From Citrus sinensis (Eukaryota; Streptophyta; Magnoliopsida; Sapindales; Rutaceae), in the NCBI RefSeq assembly GCF_022201045.2, contig NC_068558.1, forward strand, positions 47,781,501-47,845,500: a stretch of 64,000 bases of DNA, written 5' to 3'. The notes below the pieces were generated by a model. The model made no database searches and had not been told where the DNA came from. It saw only the letters and a list, made by a program, of their open reading frames with translations. Numbering within the stretch: the first letter of the stretch is position 1; every line of letters begins with the position of its first letter. Below are positions 1-12,800 of the stretch, piece after piece. A program made the position numbers and the translations under genes.

Positions 1-359
1 GGAGATGTTGGCATTGAAGAGGTGCTAGGTAGCTTTGTGGGAGAAGGAGATGATACTTGAGGTTTAGGAGGTGATGTAGTGGCTGGAGGAGATGGGGGAC
101 TCGGTGATTCTCTGGGGACCGGAGAAGACGGAACGGAAGTTCTTCTGATTGGAGATGTTGGAACTGAGGAGACCCCAACAGCTGCTGGTGCTGGGATAGA
201 TTCTAGAGGAGGCTGCCCCATTGGCCTAAAAGGGGCACGAATCATTGGCGGCCGTGGCTGGGGAGCGGGGGGCTCAGGGGTTGGTGTAACCGGTGGGGCT
301 GGGCGACCTATGGATGGTAAACGGAACCATTGACGGGGTGCTGGTGGTTGGGTTGCCAT
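1..359 (-). CDS. proline-rich protein, 5' end only (cut by window edge)
   Basis: Reading the minus strand from the ATG at 359 gives an uninterrupted frame of about 119 codons to the window edge. The product begins MATQPPAPRQWFRLPSIGRP and then becomes dominated by Pro, Ser, Thr and Ala, with many PP, SPP, SPSP and PAP stretches. There is no hydrophobic N-terminal segment, so I see no signal peptide; this argues against a classical extensin or secreted arabinogalactan protein. Database entries of this kind tend to be named proline-rich or vegetative cell wall gp1-like, mostly because of composition. The folded part, if any, lies outside the window. The 3' end and introns cannot be judged. The function is not recognised. 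Confidence 0.65.
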   Translation of the reverse strand, partial: MATQPPAPRQWFRLPSIGRPAPPVTPTPEPPAPQPRPPMIRAPFRPMGQPPLESIPAPAAVGVSSVPTSPIRRTSVPSSPVPRESPSPPSPPATTSPPKPQVSSPSPTKLPSTSSMPTS

Positions 360-1860
360 GACCAAAGAGAGAGTTTGTGCTAATACTTGTTATAGGTAAC
401 TACAACTTTAAATCGAACAAATGCATACAAATGCGGCCCATGCTAGTTGTTATTTATAATATGGTTTATGAGCAATGAAGCTTCAACTTGGTTGAAATTG
501 AAACTACTGATAGAGAGCCATGAAAATCACACGCTATTACGATGAAAAGAAAAGCATCGGATTCAGCTAGCACCAACAGCTGACAAAAGTTCACAAAGCA
601 AGATTGGTATCAAACTGTCCTCAATTAAAATAGTTTGCTGCTTTTTTCTTTTCCTTTTTTTGTCAGCCATGATGTGGTCTGCGGTCTCAGTAAGACCTAC
701 CTCAATTGAATTTCAACTAGTTGCCCTTAAAAATTGTGAGGCTACTAGATCCTCGTCATTTCGATTCTTTAATCAAGAAGCAAGTTAGCAAGAATATTTA
801 ATCTTTTTTTTTTCAGTTTCTATTCACACGTTTAACAATTGGTTAATCAAAAGTACATGGTAGTGCTATCAAGGTGTCATATTCTGCTAAATAGTGGCTG
901 CTCTTGATCTTGTCCCAAAGGAAAAAAGAAAAAAGAAAACGAGTACAATTAACAGCCATGGATCCGCTGCATATTACTGGACGACTGCCTGGCATAATCA
1001 TGCTGTCATTTCTCTTCTTTCATGCACCACAATTCATGATCATGCTTGAACTTCACATAACTGACTGTTATAAGATTCCTGCAATCGAAGAAAGATGTTG
1101 TTAGTGTCGTCCTGTTGACTTTGCTTGTTGAGATTGTGATGCTGTCTGGTGTCCACTTTCCCTTTTTCTGCCATTTTCTCTTTAGAATGACTTGAATGTA
1201 CGGAAGAGTGATTTTCAGCTTTAATTAATCAGTAGTTAAGGTTTTAATTTCCAGCTATAACATTCAACTGTTGTGCTAGTGAAAAGGAAATCTAGCGAAT
1301 GAGAGAGGCAGCAGCAATGTTGATTGCGACGAAAGATTCTAAAGCATACCTATTGCTAGGTAAGAGAAGAAAAGAATATAAAATGTGGGGCCTTGAGAGA
1401 TTCTGTATTTCTTACTCTTGTGTCGGTACTAGAAACCGAACGCTAAATTTGAAGCTGCCAACGACCCAGTGGCAAAAAGCCAATGCGATGTTGCTTACTG
1501 CTTAGCCGAGAAATTCTAGAATATAGGGTAAGTCTAGAATCTGTGTTCACGAAGTAGCCTCCCCAAAATTTCTCTGATATCTTGTGGCTCAGCACTTTGC
1601 TGCTTCATTGTACACAACATTTTTGCAAGAAGGGAAGGGCAGACAAAAATACAATACAATTTTGTGATTGTGCATGTATCAATCCAGCTAAAACTGTCGT
1701 TGATCAACTATTTTTTTAATATTTTGTTTTGTTACACAGCAAAACATGTCCGTACTGGTCTTATGGTGTATGAGAACATTAAGAATGAAGTATCCAGATA
1801 TCAAATAACATAGCCTAAAATGTGGTGGAGATAAATCAAACACAAGTGTTGGCTTAAAGA
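360..1860. other. intergenic, 5' flank of the proline-rich gene
   Basis: AT-rich DNA with no coding exon I can support. The stretch just upstream of 359 should hold the promoter and 5' UTR of the minus-strand proline-rich gene. The short open frames here are not conserved-looking and have no domain signature. Confidence 0.5.
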
Positions 1861-1861
1861 G

Positions 1862-3555
1862 TAATATAATCTTGATTTTGATGATAACAAAAAATATGGT
1901 AAGTGGTAATTTAGGAAAAATATTTTTGAATCTCATTAGTTCTCAAAGGTTAATAATCATTAATGTGAGATCAGTTTTAAACGATACAAGGATATGCTAT
2001 TCATGTCAAAATTCAAATGTGAATAACACTATCTTATGTTACGTTTCATTTTTAGGGATGGTAAAATCCGGGTCCGGGTCCGGGTTTAGCCTTTCCGGAT
2101 CCGGACCCGGATACTATTTTCTTTTCCCGGACCCGGATTTTAACCCGGATTTTTTCACCCGGGTCCGGGTCCGGGTTCAACCCGGAAAAATCCGGGTTTC
2201 CGGATTCCGGGTTTTGAACCCGGATCAATGAATCAATATTAATTTCTAAAATTCTAAAAATAAAAAATTAATACATTTCTAAACAATAACACATTTAGAT
2301 TAATCAATAAAATTAATTAAAAAAATAATATTAAAATTAAATATCCGGGTCCGGGTTCCGGATGTCCGGGTTAACCTAAACCCGGACCCGAATATATCTG
2401 GGTTATTAAAATTTATTCCGGACCCGGATTTTTTTATATTCCGATGCGGGTTCAACCCGGCCCGGATTATCCGGGTTCGTCCGGGTCTGGGCCGGGTCCG
2501 GGTTATTTTGACATCCCTATTCATTTTCATAATTCTTATAAAGTTAGTGTGTTGGATTTTTTCATGATTAGGCATTTAAAAATCAAATTTTGCAATGATC
2601 ATGACATTTAAATATATCTTTGTTTTCATAAGTTATGTTTTCTATACTTGAAGAAAGACAGAAGCTAAACCTTTTATCTAAATGAATCTCATCTAAGTGA
2701 AAGGGCTGATTTAAATAAGTCTTAAAAAGTTTTAATGAGTCAAAAATATATGAATAGTTTTGTTGGTTTTGGTGCTATTTCCAAAAATCTGGAATATGAC
2801 CTATTTGATGCAGTTTCAAAACTTGTTAGGCACTTTCATAATTATATAGAAGTTTGAAAACATAGACTAAAATGCCAAACTTTTAAAGCTAAGTTGAGCC
2901 AAAGCGGCGAACCGGTTTGTTATTGAATAGGTTGTCCGATGAGCAACCGGCAAACTAGTTAACCCAAAGCAGCAGATTGATTTGTTTGAAATCCTTTAAC
3001 AATAACTAGCCATATTAGCAAAGCAGTGAACTGGTTTCACAAAGACCTTTTTTAATATTTCTAAATTCTAATAGCTAGTTTTTCTTCTATATTTTCTTCT
3101 ATCTATATAAACCTAACTCCAAATCATTTTCTAAGGCTGGTCTACACTAAAATTTGATAATTTTAAATACTCTTGAGCTTTCACTTGTTTATCCACATAA
3201 ATCCATGCATGCTTGAGCTATCACTTACCTCGTTGTAAGGAATTTGATCTTTTAAACTTCATTTCAATCTTTCAACGGAGCAATTTTAAGTGTGAAAAAC
3301 ACTTAATTGAAGAGGTGTGGGATGTAAACCTTTGTTGCAAAGGTTCATTAATACCTTTGAAGTCAATGGTAATTTTTGAACTCTCAAGATATAAGGCTCG
3401 TTTTAGTAGAATTCTCAAGCTCAAATAGCTTGAAGGCATGAGCGTAGGCCAGTTGTCGAACTATGTAAAAATTCAGCGTGTTTGTTTACTTGTTGTATTC
3501 GTTGTTGTTGGATTATAGTAATTGGTGTTGTAGATTGTGGTTCTTATTATTGGAG
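1862..3555. mobile_element. solo LTR relic, probably Ty1/copia (SIRE-like)
   Basis: The block opens near 1870 with a TTGATTTTGATGATAACA-type sequence, which is typical of the 5' end of plant copia LTRs. Near 3105 it has a TATA-like CTATATAAACC, and near 3435 a GCATGAGCGTAGGCCAGTTG stretch that resembles the region just inside the 3' end of such LTRs. No gag-pol coding sequence lies beside it, so it looks like a solo LTR or LTR fragment. It is old and carries a later hAT-like insertion at 2053-2519. Boundaries are approximate because no clean target duplication was found. Confidence 0.5.
2053..2519. mobile_element. hAT-like non-autonomous element 1 (CCGGGT-rich), 467 bp
   Basis: The 8-bp sequence TTCATTTT occurs at 2045-2052 and again at 2520-2527, immediately outside the element, as a perfect target-site duplication. 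The ends are TAGGGATGGTAAAAT and ATTTTGACATCCCTA, an imperfect inverted pair. Both flanks are packed with CCGGGT/ACCCGG units on both strands, around an AT-rich centre at about 2235-2335. There is no transposase coding sequence, and the open frames through it are only translations of the repeats. The 8-bp duplication and TAGGGATG-like ends fit the hAT superfamily. It sits inside the older LTR relic. Confidence 0.9.
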
Positions 3556-4768
3556 AAATTTTTAAAACTCAAATCACCCTTGTGGGTTGTTTAGCTAGAA
3601 TCTCAACAAGATTCTAGAGAATCCCCATGGGAAATTAAAACTTTATTCAAAAGATAATTAAACGCATTGCATAAATAGTGTATTTATAATAGAGCAAACC
3701 AAAGTAAATTCAACTAGAGAAAGGGAATCCCATTCCATCTAAATAACAAAGGAATACTTAAGTTCTATACCAAATTTGAATTTAATAAGAATCTAGTTTA
3801 TAAAATTAGATAAGGTCTCTAAAATAATAAATCCTTCAATATCCTCCTCCTATGTCAGTCTCCTCAACTTGGAAAAAAAAGGGTCATTGGATTTTCTTTA
3901 ACAAGATGGCGGATCATTGGCAGATAAAACTTGACAATCAGAATATCCATCTTCAGTTTCTTTGTAAGAATCAACCTTTGCTAGGGTTGATCTTGATCTT
4001 GATTCTTATTTCCATCAAGACTCCCATCAACCACATATCAGTTCCCAAAATTGAAGCTGTCATGAATCATATCCTTGAATAGAAGTTATTAGAATAGATC
4101 TTGTACGGCAACCGTAGTAACTGCTGCCACTAGACCTCTCACTCCTTAATCTTTGTCAGTTGTTAGGAGAGCATGTAACTTGAAGGTCAAGAATGGAAAA
4201 CATGGCCAAAAAAAAAAAAAAAAAATGAAGTACAAGGTTTTTTTATTTATTGAAAAGATAGGTTCCCACCTAAATGACAATAAATACTCTAATCTCATAC
4301 TAAATATGACTCTAATAAGAAATCTAGTTGACAAAACTAAAAAAAAATCTCCCTAATAAGGAAAAGAAAAGCGACAAACACAAAATCGAAAAGAAAAGCG
4401 ACAAATACAAAATCTTTCTCATTGGAATATGAAGTATTCAATAAGTAACAGTATCCTTCACTGATGCAACCTTGTTACTTATATTATGAAAGAAACACCG
4501 ATGAAAATTCCATCATTTTTGAGGGACTCAAAATACAATGCACAATTTTGCACTTTGATTTAAGTGCACAACAGAAAAAATAGTCTGCTAGGACAGAACA
4601 TTGACTATATTCTGTGTCCCAGAAAATGATACAATCTACACAATCCAAGGAAAGAATACATGAGATTACAATCTGAACCACATGTATCATATCATTGAAA
4701 TTTACAACCAAAAATACTACGAAACAGAGTACATCTAGTAGGTCAATCTCTTATACAGTAGATGTAAA
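3556..4768. other. intergenic with degraded repeat scraps
   Basis: No gene seen. Two stretches resemble each other, about 3720-3830 and 4255-4360; both contain AATAAGAATCTAGTT-like or AATAAGAAATCTAGTT-like text followed by an AT-rich run. They look like pieces of one dispersed repeat. The right part is the 3' flank of the DUF4079 gene on the minus strand. Confidence 0.35.
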
Positions 4769-6111
4769 TCAAGGCCATTTAGTAAACTCAAGCACTTTAA
4801 AAACGATATCAATTCCAGTAGGAATTTGCCATATAAATAGCAGAATATTTAATGCATTCAAGGCAATGTGAAGATTCCTCGCAGTCTCACTCCCTTTCTG
4901 CATTGCAGGTACCAGAGCTGCCGCCAGTGCCCACAGCACAGTAATGGCTGTTGCACCAAACACAAAACCAGTAAGATCAAGTATTAGTCATAATCGGACC
5001 AAATGCATTTATTTCGCCATTTTATATGCTGAGTGTTTAGCTAGGCAGGAAATGCAAACTTGAGGTTTACCTGCTCCTGCAAACAAATGGGGGCCTGGAA
5101 ATAACTTTCCTGCTCTCAAGTAAGTGTTGACTCCTCCACCAACAGACTCCAACACCCCAAAGCCTAACAATATCGATCCTGCATTGTAGTGTCTATCCCT
5201 GTAAGACCCTTTCAGTAACTCCTTCCTCTCCTGAATTATTTAAAGCACCAACGTCTCAGATAGTGATAGTCTATTGAAATGCGTTAGAGCCAAATTTCAT
5301 TTCATGTCACTACAATTAACTAGTAGATTCAGTTCACTAAACTCAAGGACATCGGTACGCACAGAGAGTCTGCCAATAACATGACAAAACCCTTTTGTTT
5401 CAAATAAAATTAATAACCATAAGGTGAATTCTATGTTCTGTAAGTGAAGTTACTGCATGAATTTTAAAAATACATCTAGCCAAATGTCTAAAATGCATCT
5501 TTGATGTTAAAGTAGTAGTATGCACACACGGCGCGAGAAGCCTACCTCAGTGAGTTGCTGAATTTTAATTTCAACAGGTGATGGGGCTGTTTCCGCAGGT
5601 GCTCCATCAGGAGTAACTGGAGTAGGCTTCACTTGCTTCTTGAGCTCATTAATATCGGTCTGGATAGTCCGAACCCGCCTCCATTGCCAGCCCAGATACC
5701 CGGCCCAGAGAGTGTACACGAGCAAACTACCCATAACAATGGGGTGCACAAGTGCAACACTCCTGCCCTCCAAAATTCCAAATTCCCCATTAACAGCAAG
5801 CGCATCCTGAGAGACCATCAGTCGTAATAAAAATACTACGAAAATTACCGATATAAAATGCTAAAATTTTGATAGTAGAATTTTTTTACCTTTGTATCTA
5901 AAAGGAATGGCAATGTGATCGTTGTAACGGGAAGAACAGCTGATTTGAAGCGAACAAGGGTCTCATTGACGAGTGTTTGTTGATTATTCGAGTCTTTACG
6001 GATACAGTTTAGTTGAGTTGAGGTGGAGAGCTTTGAGCCAGATTGGGAGTGAGAGTGTTGTTGATTCTGGGCAAGAATTGGAAGTCTAAGAAGGCTAAGC
6101 GTGGCCGCCAT
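4769..6111 (-). CDS. plastid DUF4079 membrane protein
   Basis: Four exons on the minus strand: 5890-6111, 5546-5806, 5071-5230 and 4769-4947. All junctions are GT-AG and the joined frame is 273 codons plus stop. The N-terminus (MAATLSLLRLPILAQ...) is Ser/Thr-rich and looks like a chloroplast transit peptide. The mature part starts near DALAVNGEFG and contains hydrophobic spans: LVHPIVMGSLLVYTLWAGYLG, a segment with AGSILLGFG, and two near the C-terminus (AITVLWALAAALVP and ALNILLFIWQIPTGIDIVF). A charged linker with ELKKQVKPTPVTPDG lies between the first and second. This arrangement matches the DUF4079 family shared by cyanobacteria and plastids, which includes, from memory, Arabidopsis At3g61870. 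It probably sits in the thylakoid or inner envelope membrane. No enzymatic role is known to me. The start is the first ATG followed by transit-like sequence. Confidence 0.9.
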
Positions 6112-8941
6112 GATACGGGATAACAGGGCTATGAGAGAAGATAAGGAAGTGGGAATCTGAAGATGGGATTGCCCCTTAAAATTGGTTGGCTTTTGCGCGG
6201 GCCCCTTTTGCAACGACTTATTAACTTTACTTGGCAACATCTACATGGGATCAAACGTTTCTCCCCCAGGTGGCACCAGAGAAAAATAGTCTCCCTAAAG
6301 TCAGGAGACGTGTCTGTAGTCTGTACATGCGAGGGAAACTGGAAATTAATGTTGTGGGCTGGGCCGGACTCTGTAACACTTTTGGTTTTGGGCACTTGGG
6401 CACAGGCCCCAGCACAGCAGTCTGCAGCACGTGAAAATGTGTAATAATGATCGAGGGTGTGCGGTTCCGTTTTTTGGTGCGTCACTGTGCGCGTGTTGAA
6501 TTATAATTAGAAGAGCAATGCTGTGTGGGACTCGGGCAATCCCCCAACACCAGATATTTTGAGCAAAGCGGGCGCGTCGTTGTTGTTACATTGGAAAATA
6601 CGCTGCCGACCTGCCAGCATTTAACAGAAGCAAAGCAACAATAAAACTTAATTGCAGAAAAATATGCAAACCATCATATATGACGGCGCTCTGGAGCTTT
6701 CAGTTTGAATAGAGCAATAAGCGCAAGAGATGAAGTCGATCGATTTACGTTTAATTCGAAAGATAAGATAAGATAAGATAGGGTAGCCCAACAATAACTA
6801 CATGACATGGAATGAAAAACATGAATTATTATATTTGATCTGCCTAACCTTGCTGCACAACTGCCAACTGGATTGATATTAATCAGAGTTCCACCTCGAC
6901 TCAACTACGTCGTCGTCATCGACATGTGTGCCCGAGTGCATGTCGTTTTCTAATTTCTTTCTAGCAGCACCGAAAAAATAACAAAAACGAGATGGACTCT
7001 GCAAACAATAGTTTCAAACTAACAATTTTTTATCATGAAAAAATAATAAATAAAATAACCCATAACTTTACAATCCCTCTTCTGATTTCACACCTCATGA
7101 AGATTTTGAAAAGTTTTCACTCAATAACATGTTTAAAATAAAAATCTAAAATTTACAACCAAAAAAATTATGTTCAATTCTTTTTTTTTTTTTTAATTTC
7201 TTTCTTTAACAAAAGATCAAATTCCTAGAAGTTTCTGAAAATAGTGGAAAATAACATCAAATCTCATTTTAACGATAGAATCTACCAAAAAAAGAAAAAA
7301 GAACGAAGAATAAAGAAGAAGGAGAATCTCGCCAATAATAAACGGACACGGCATCTAACTAGAACAAGTTCTGAAGTTAATCCCATCCAAAAGTCCGCGT
7401 GTCCTGATGCATGGATTTGATAGTGGATGAATTGATCCATGGAATGAGATTTCAATTTTGTATTTCTGGGCTATTAAAATCATGTTTCTTTCTTTCTTTG
7501 TTCGCCGCTCCACGAATGCTGAAATGCTTTACACGCGCGCACGCACATTCAAACAACATCTTGGTTTAAGATAATGTCATTTTTCGATAAAGAGTTTATT
7601 TAGATAGAGGTGAAATAATTTATTTAATTTTTAAATAATTTATTAAAAAATAATTAAATAATAATAAAAAAATTCATGTGATTAAATAAATATTTATGAC
7701 TAATAAATAAGTCGTACTAAATAAACACTGAATTTTGTTAAGAACATAAACATATATATAATTGTATCTGTGTATATTAGGTGTTCACTAAGACGTGCAC
7801 ATATGTTGTGGCTAACCAAACATCATCAAAAGAAAGAACATAATTTTGAATGATTCTTGATTCAAGTTCTATTACGTAATTGACAGATTGATGATATAAG
7901 GTGATTTGCAACCATCGCTATTGCAAATGTAACAAATATTTGGTTCCTCTCACATTTCCCTATCAGCATACAATAAAGTTACTGAATTATGATATAGTTA
8001 GGTAGATGTATAGGATAAGTGGGATATCTTCAAGAGTCATAAGTGTTCATTTTGTGCGTATAATATACTGTTTTGAAACTTACAAGAAGATGAATCAAAC
8101 CCAAAATCACTATTGCCATTCTTTCTCGTGGTCGAGATAGAAAATTCATTTCTTTCCTTGTCATTTTACAGTTTTAAATCATTTTTTTCTATTACTTTTA
8201 GGATTTTAATCTTTTTTTCTTAGATATCGAATTTGGGTGTCATTTGTTTTGTTTTACTTAAATTATCAGAATTTTATTATAAAAATAATATTATAGATTT
8301 ATCTATTTTGATAAATTCACGATATTTAGGGTTAATATAAAATAATCCAAAACCCTAGTTTTGATTACTAAGACTATTCAATAATGTTTTCATTATTAAA
8401 AAACTTTATTTCTCTTAACTATCAAACTTTTACATTTCCGCATCGTCAAATTATATCCATAAACATACTGTAGTTAATATGGTTGATGTGCAAACTTGCG
8501 TGTTGTTGTGAACCACAATGCAAACTAACACGGATGGAACACCAAAATACTCTCAGAATAACATGCGTGTGTGTGTGTGTTACAAATGTTCCATAAGCCT
8601 AAAGAAGGTAAAACAATATATATTAAAAAGATTTATATTTGACGAACAAAAATATATCTATAAAATTCAGGTGATAAAAAGAGATTTTACATATCCAAAA
8701 TTCTAATATTTCTTTCATTAATTTAAGACATAATATTCTTGTACTCATGAGTGTATGTGCGCGCGCGCGCCCTGTGCGCATAACGGCGCTGTTTGTATTA
8801 GCACCAAGCCACCGACGATAACCACAGGCGAGTCCAAAACAGCGAAATGTAGTTGAAAATCTAAGTGGGCAAAGTTGTATTGAGGTTGACATGTTGCGAT
8901 TAGATGGAGAATATATTTATACGATATTTCCATATGGGAAC
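6112..8941. other. intergenic; promoter of the DUF4079 gene and AT-rich DNA
   Basis: The first several hundred bases are of higher complexity and should hold the DUF4079 promoter. A short (GATAA)n run lies at about 6763-6780. Further right the DNA is AT-rich, with a TG run near 8568 and a GC dinucleotide run near 8759. A small inverted-repeat block at 7587-7732 is listed separately. No gene was found. Confidence 0.5.
7587..7732. repeat. small hairpin, MITE-like
   Basis: The left end reads GAGTTTATTTAGATA and the right end reads TACTAAATAAACACTGA, which is roughly its reverse complement. Both frame an AT-rich core. The layout is like a short MITE, but the ends are imperfect and I could not define a target duplication. 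Confidence 0.3.
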
Positions 8942-9820
8942 TAGGGATGTCAATGGGCACCGCCCGCAGCGGGTTTTGCCATTACCAAACCCAAACCCGC
9001 ATAAAATTTAAATTACCAAACCCACCCGCAACCCGCAATGGGTTTTAATTTTTTTAAAAAAACCCACCCGCAGCGGGTTTTAACAATTACCAAACCCGCA
9101 ATGGTATCCGGCGGATTTTTTACGGGTTTCCGTATTTAAAATCACAAATTTTTAATATAAAAATTTATAATAATAACCTCAAATTCCATATAACATATTC
9201 AATTTTATATTTAAACAATATAAATAAAAAAAGTAAAACTTCCACATTAATTCAACACAAATTCTCAAATTTAAGTATAAATTACACAAATCTATTTAAA
9301 AAGCACAAACTAATATCTAAAAATAATAATTACATTTCATATTATCATTTAAAACAAGATCCAAGAGAAGATATTCATTTTATTCACCACTATAAGCACT
9401 CATCCAACACAATGCCTATAATAATAATTAAGATTAATATTTTCAAATACTAATTCGAAGGGAAATGTCTTTAGTTTTCTTTAGGTTATGACTTTAGAAT
9501 AGGAGATGAGCCATATACACACATACATAACTTTGAGCCTTTGGCTATTTAGTAATTTGATTAATTACATTATTTTCTTTATATATTTTTATATTTAAAT
9601 TAAATTAAAAATATTTGAAAAAAATTATTGCGGGTTTGGTGGATATCCATGCGGGTATCCACCGGGTATAAGATTAATACCAAATTCACCCGCATCCATG
9701 TGCGAGTTTTAATTTATAATACTAAACATGCCCACAATGGATAAAATTACCCACAACGAATGGGTCTTAGCGAATGAATTTGGGTGGATTTACGAGTTTA
9801 CGGTACAATTGCCATCCCTA
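8942..9820. mobile_element. hAT-like non-autonomous element 2 (CCCGC-rich), 879 bp
   Basis: The sequence ATGGGAAC occurs at 8934-8941 and again at 9821-9828, a perfect 8-bp target duplication. The ends are TAGGGATGTCAATGGG and CAATTGCCATCCCTA. The left about 180 bp repeats CCCGCAGCGGG, AACCCGC and ACCCACCCGC units; the right about 200 bp carries related GCGGGTTTGGTGGAT and CCACCGGGTAT units. The middle (about 9130-9620) is AT-rich with no coding sequence. Structure and duplication length fit a hAT-type deletion derivative or MITE. Confidence 0.9.
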
Positions 9821-12800
9821 ATGGGAACACGCCGTGGGAATAAAGGGGTTTGAAATTTAAAGAGCCGCAAGAAGGTTAATATTCTGTTTTTATATTTTGT
9901 TTTCGTGGTTCAAAAGTGCTTTTTTCTCGTAAATTGACTTTCTCGTGATCTCTTTTCGTAAAAAGTACTTTATAAATTCCTATGTCCGCAAAAGACGAAA
10001 TGCCAAAAAGTAGTACGAAAAAACGAGAAATCAAATATTATGATCCTTTCAATCGGCATCTGTTTCCAAGTCTTCTCATGCATGGAGCATCAATCTGCCA
10101 CTTGGGATCAATTTAAGCCGCTAGTTATTTTTAATAGAAAAACAAAATAGTTTTATCTGAAAAAAAAAAGTTAAAACCAAAACGTCCTTAATGACAAATT
10201 GAGCTCGTCTGTTCAAGATTCAAAGTGTAAGTGCCTAAAAGTATATGTAAAAGATTTTATTAATTTTATTATTTAAATATTTTTTTATTTTTTTATGTGA
10301 TAAAAAAGAGAATAAAAAAATATGTTATTTTTTAAAAAAATTTAAATAAAAATATGTTAATATTATTTTAATTAAATAATTTTTTTCAAAGGTAAAATAA
10401 ATAGTAATTAAAGTACTTCTCACTCTCTCTAATAAAAATAATAAAATATAAATTAAAAAGGGAGAAAGTAACTCTATAAAATTAAAGAGAAATAATTATT
10501 TTTTTATTTAAAGAATTTTAATTAAAATATTTTTTAAAATTTTAAATATTCATGTGATTTTTTAAATAAATAATAATAATATCATATTTGAAAATTTTTT
10601 TAGAGACGCTCAAAATGGTAGCCAGCCTTCGGTTTGATGCCAGTTAGATTGCAGTTGAAATGTTCAAATATCATCATTTCAAAACTCGACATTTGTTAAA
10701 AAGCTTATTGGGTAATTTACTTGGTCTCTTCAAACGAATGAAAATTACAGGAGAACAAAGCAATGAGTAGTCTTCGGTAGCCGTTGTTTGTCTGTTCCAT
10801 ATTTTGAGAAGTCAAGTAGAGGGAACAAACATAGTATTATTCAAATTATAAAAAAACTATGATCAAAGTCATGAATTTCAACTATCATATGTTGCTATTG
10901 TGGACTTGGTTGAGTCTTTACTAGCCGTATAATTTTATTCGATAAGTGCGACTAAATGCACTCATTTTAATTAATGCAATTTAGAATTGAAAAAAAAAAA
11001 CCGAAATAATATGTTAAAAAATTAGAATTCAAAATTGGTATCTCAAGATTTGAACTTAGATTGCTAGTAAAACAAAACTATTTAAAAAGTATTCCGTCTA
11101 ATAGCCTAAACGACATGGCACTTGATGTGCCTATTCATCAATGCTGAGAAATTATCTCAATAATGATAATTTGAAATTTAATAATATTATGGTTACATAG
11201 CTGTAATACATAATTTGCATCCCAATCTGTTTATCACCAATTATTTCTTGTTTTGTGTTAAGCATTAGTTGGCTTTATATTTCTATTAATATGATAATCT
11301 TACTCCATCTTTCAAAGAATAATACATTAGATATCATATCAATTAATTAGAATACAAACTATGTATTTTAGCTATTATTAATGTAAATAAATTTTCAAAG
11401 TTTGTACTTTGTTATCTTCCACCATGAAAGCTTCAAGCAAACTTAATTATATATGATTATCTTTGATAATGATAAAAATTTAACCATAAACTCTACTTCA
11501 CATTATATTATTGAAATAAGCTTATGAGGCACATAATTTTTTGGGGAGATTGTTGACAGAAATTAATATATACCAATTACTCTCCTACTATTTTCATAAT
11601 ATTTAAAAATTCCTTTGGCACAAACACTTTAAAGGAAAAGAAGGATAAATGAGTCATTTATTATATAATTTGTATTGAGAATATGAGATACATATTTATT
11701 ATAAAAGAGATGTTTAAAAAATAATAAAAAGTATGAGAAAAGTATCTTTTTATTAATTTTTTTATTTATAACAAAACATATATTTCTTATTTTTATTACT
11801 TAATCTTTATTTTTATTTTTGTTTATATGATTTATTTTTATTTATAACAAATATAAATAAAAGTGTATTTGAAAATAAGTGTAACACAATAAAATTATGC
11901 TGCGGAGTTATTAACTATTATCAAAACAGTAAAAAAATAAGTGGTATATATTAATTTTAATATGCAAAATTTTTTAACTTTATTATAATTGTATTATAAT
12001 CTAATAAATTATACATACTAGAATTTCATAGAACATAAAGAGTTAGTACAACCAATAAATCTGTCGAATTTTATATTAGGAAAAGATTGTTGAGATCATA
12101 GAATTAGGAACTTTTCCCTAGCATTTGCTAAATATCATTTCCATAAAATCACAGTAAGAACTTTTATTTGCTAGAAATTCATTACGAGATGATATATTCA
12201 AATAAAAGAGTTTTTTTTTTTTAAAAAAAAAAATTTCCTTTTTGGGGCAAAATATTATTTGTATGATCTATTCATTTATGTCGAAGAATTAAGCATGAAT
12301 GACTACCCTACGCAATACGCATGACCAAAAACTTGGGGGGGGGGGGGGGGGGGGGAAAACAAAATTCCTTTTCTTTTGACCCAAAAAGAATGGGAGCTGT
12401 GAACAGCATTTGTATAACTCAGTTGTGATTTGTGGCTTGTGAGGGACGACTCTTCATTATATAACTATTCACAAGATACTCGACTCCGGCAATAATTATC
12501 TCAATTCTTAACTAGCTAATGGTATGACGACATTACTCATGGATAATGCATAAGACACACGAGCTACTTTCTTCATTATTAATGAAAAAATAATTATCTA
12601 AATGATTCCCTTAACCTCTGCTGCAAATTTTTTTTTTTTTTTAATAATGTTCAAACTGACATGTTTAATACCGTAAATACCCCCATTCATCCCATTATGA
12701 AAGAAATTCAGAGGCACCACCCTTTAGGGAAAAGATGGGCTGGGGCTGGGATCTACGGTCGAAATCTAGAAGACTTTACGCTAATCAAGATTTTGATCTG

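Noticed and set aside
2050-2520. Regularly repeated CCGGGT units looking like a repeat array, considered as CRISPR or satellite
   Set aside because: No constant spacers, and the block is bounded exactly by an 8-bp target duplication, so it is a transposon.
1872-2575. Open frames of 119 and 91 codons on opposite strands
   Set aside because: They are translations of the CCGGGT arrays (Gly/Ser/Pro/Asp or Arg/Thr/Pro repeats) and cross the transposon boundary.
10980-11130. Possible SINE-like text around TATCTCAAGATTTGAACTTAG
   Set aside because: The B-box-like match is weak and no paired A box, tail or second copy supports it.
12335-12355. Poly-G run as a biological signal
   Set aside because: A 21-G homopolymer is as likely to be slippage or an assembly artefact; recorded only as a repeat.
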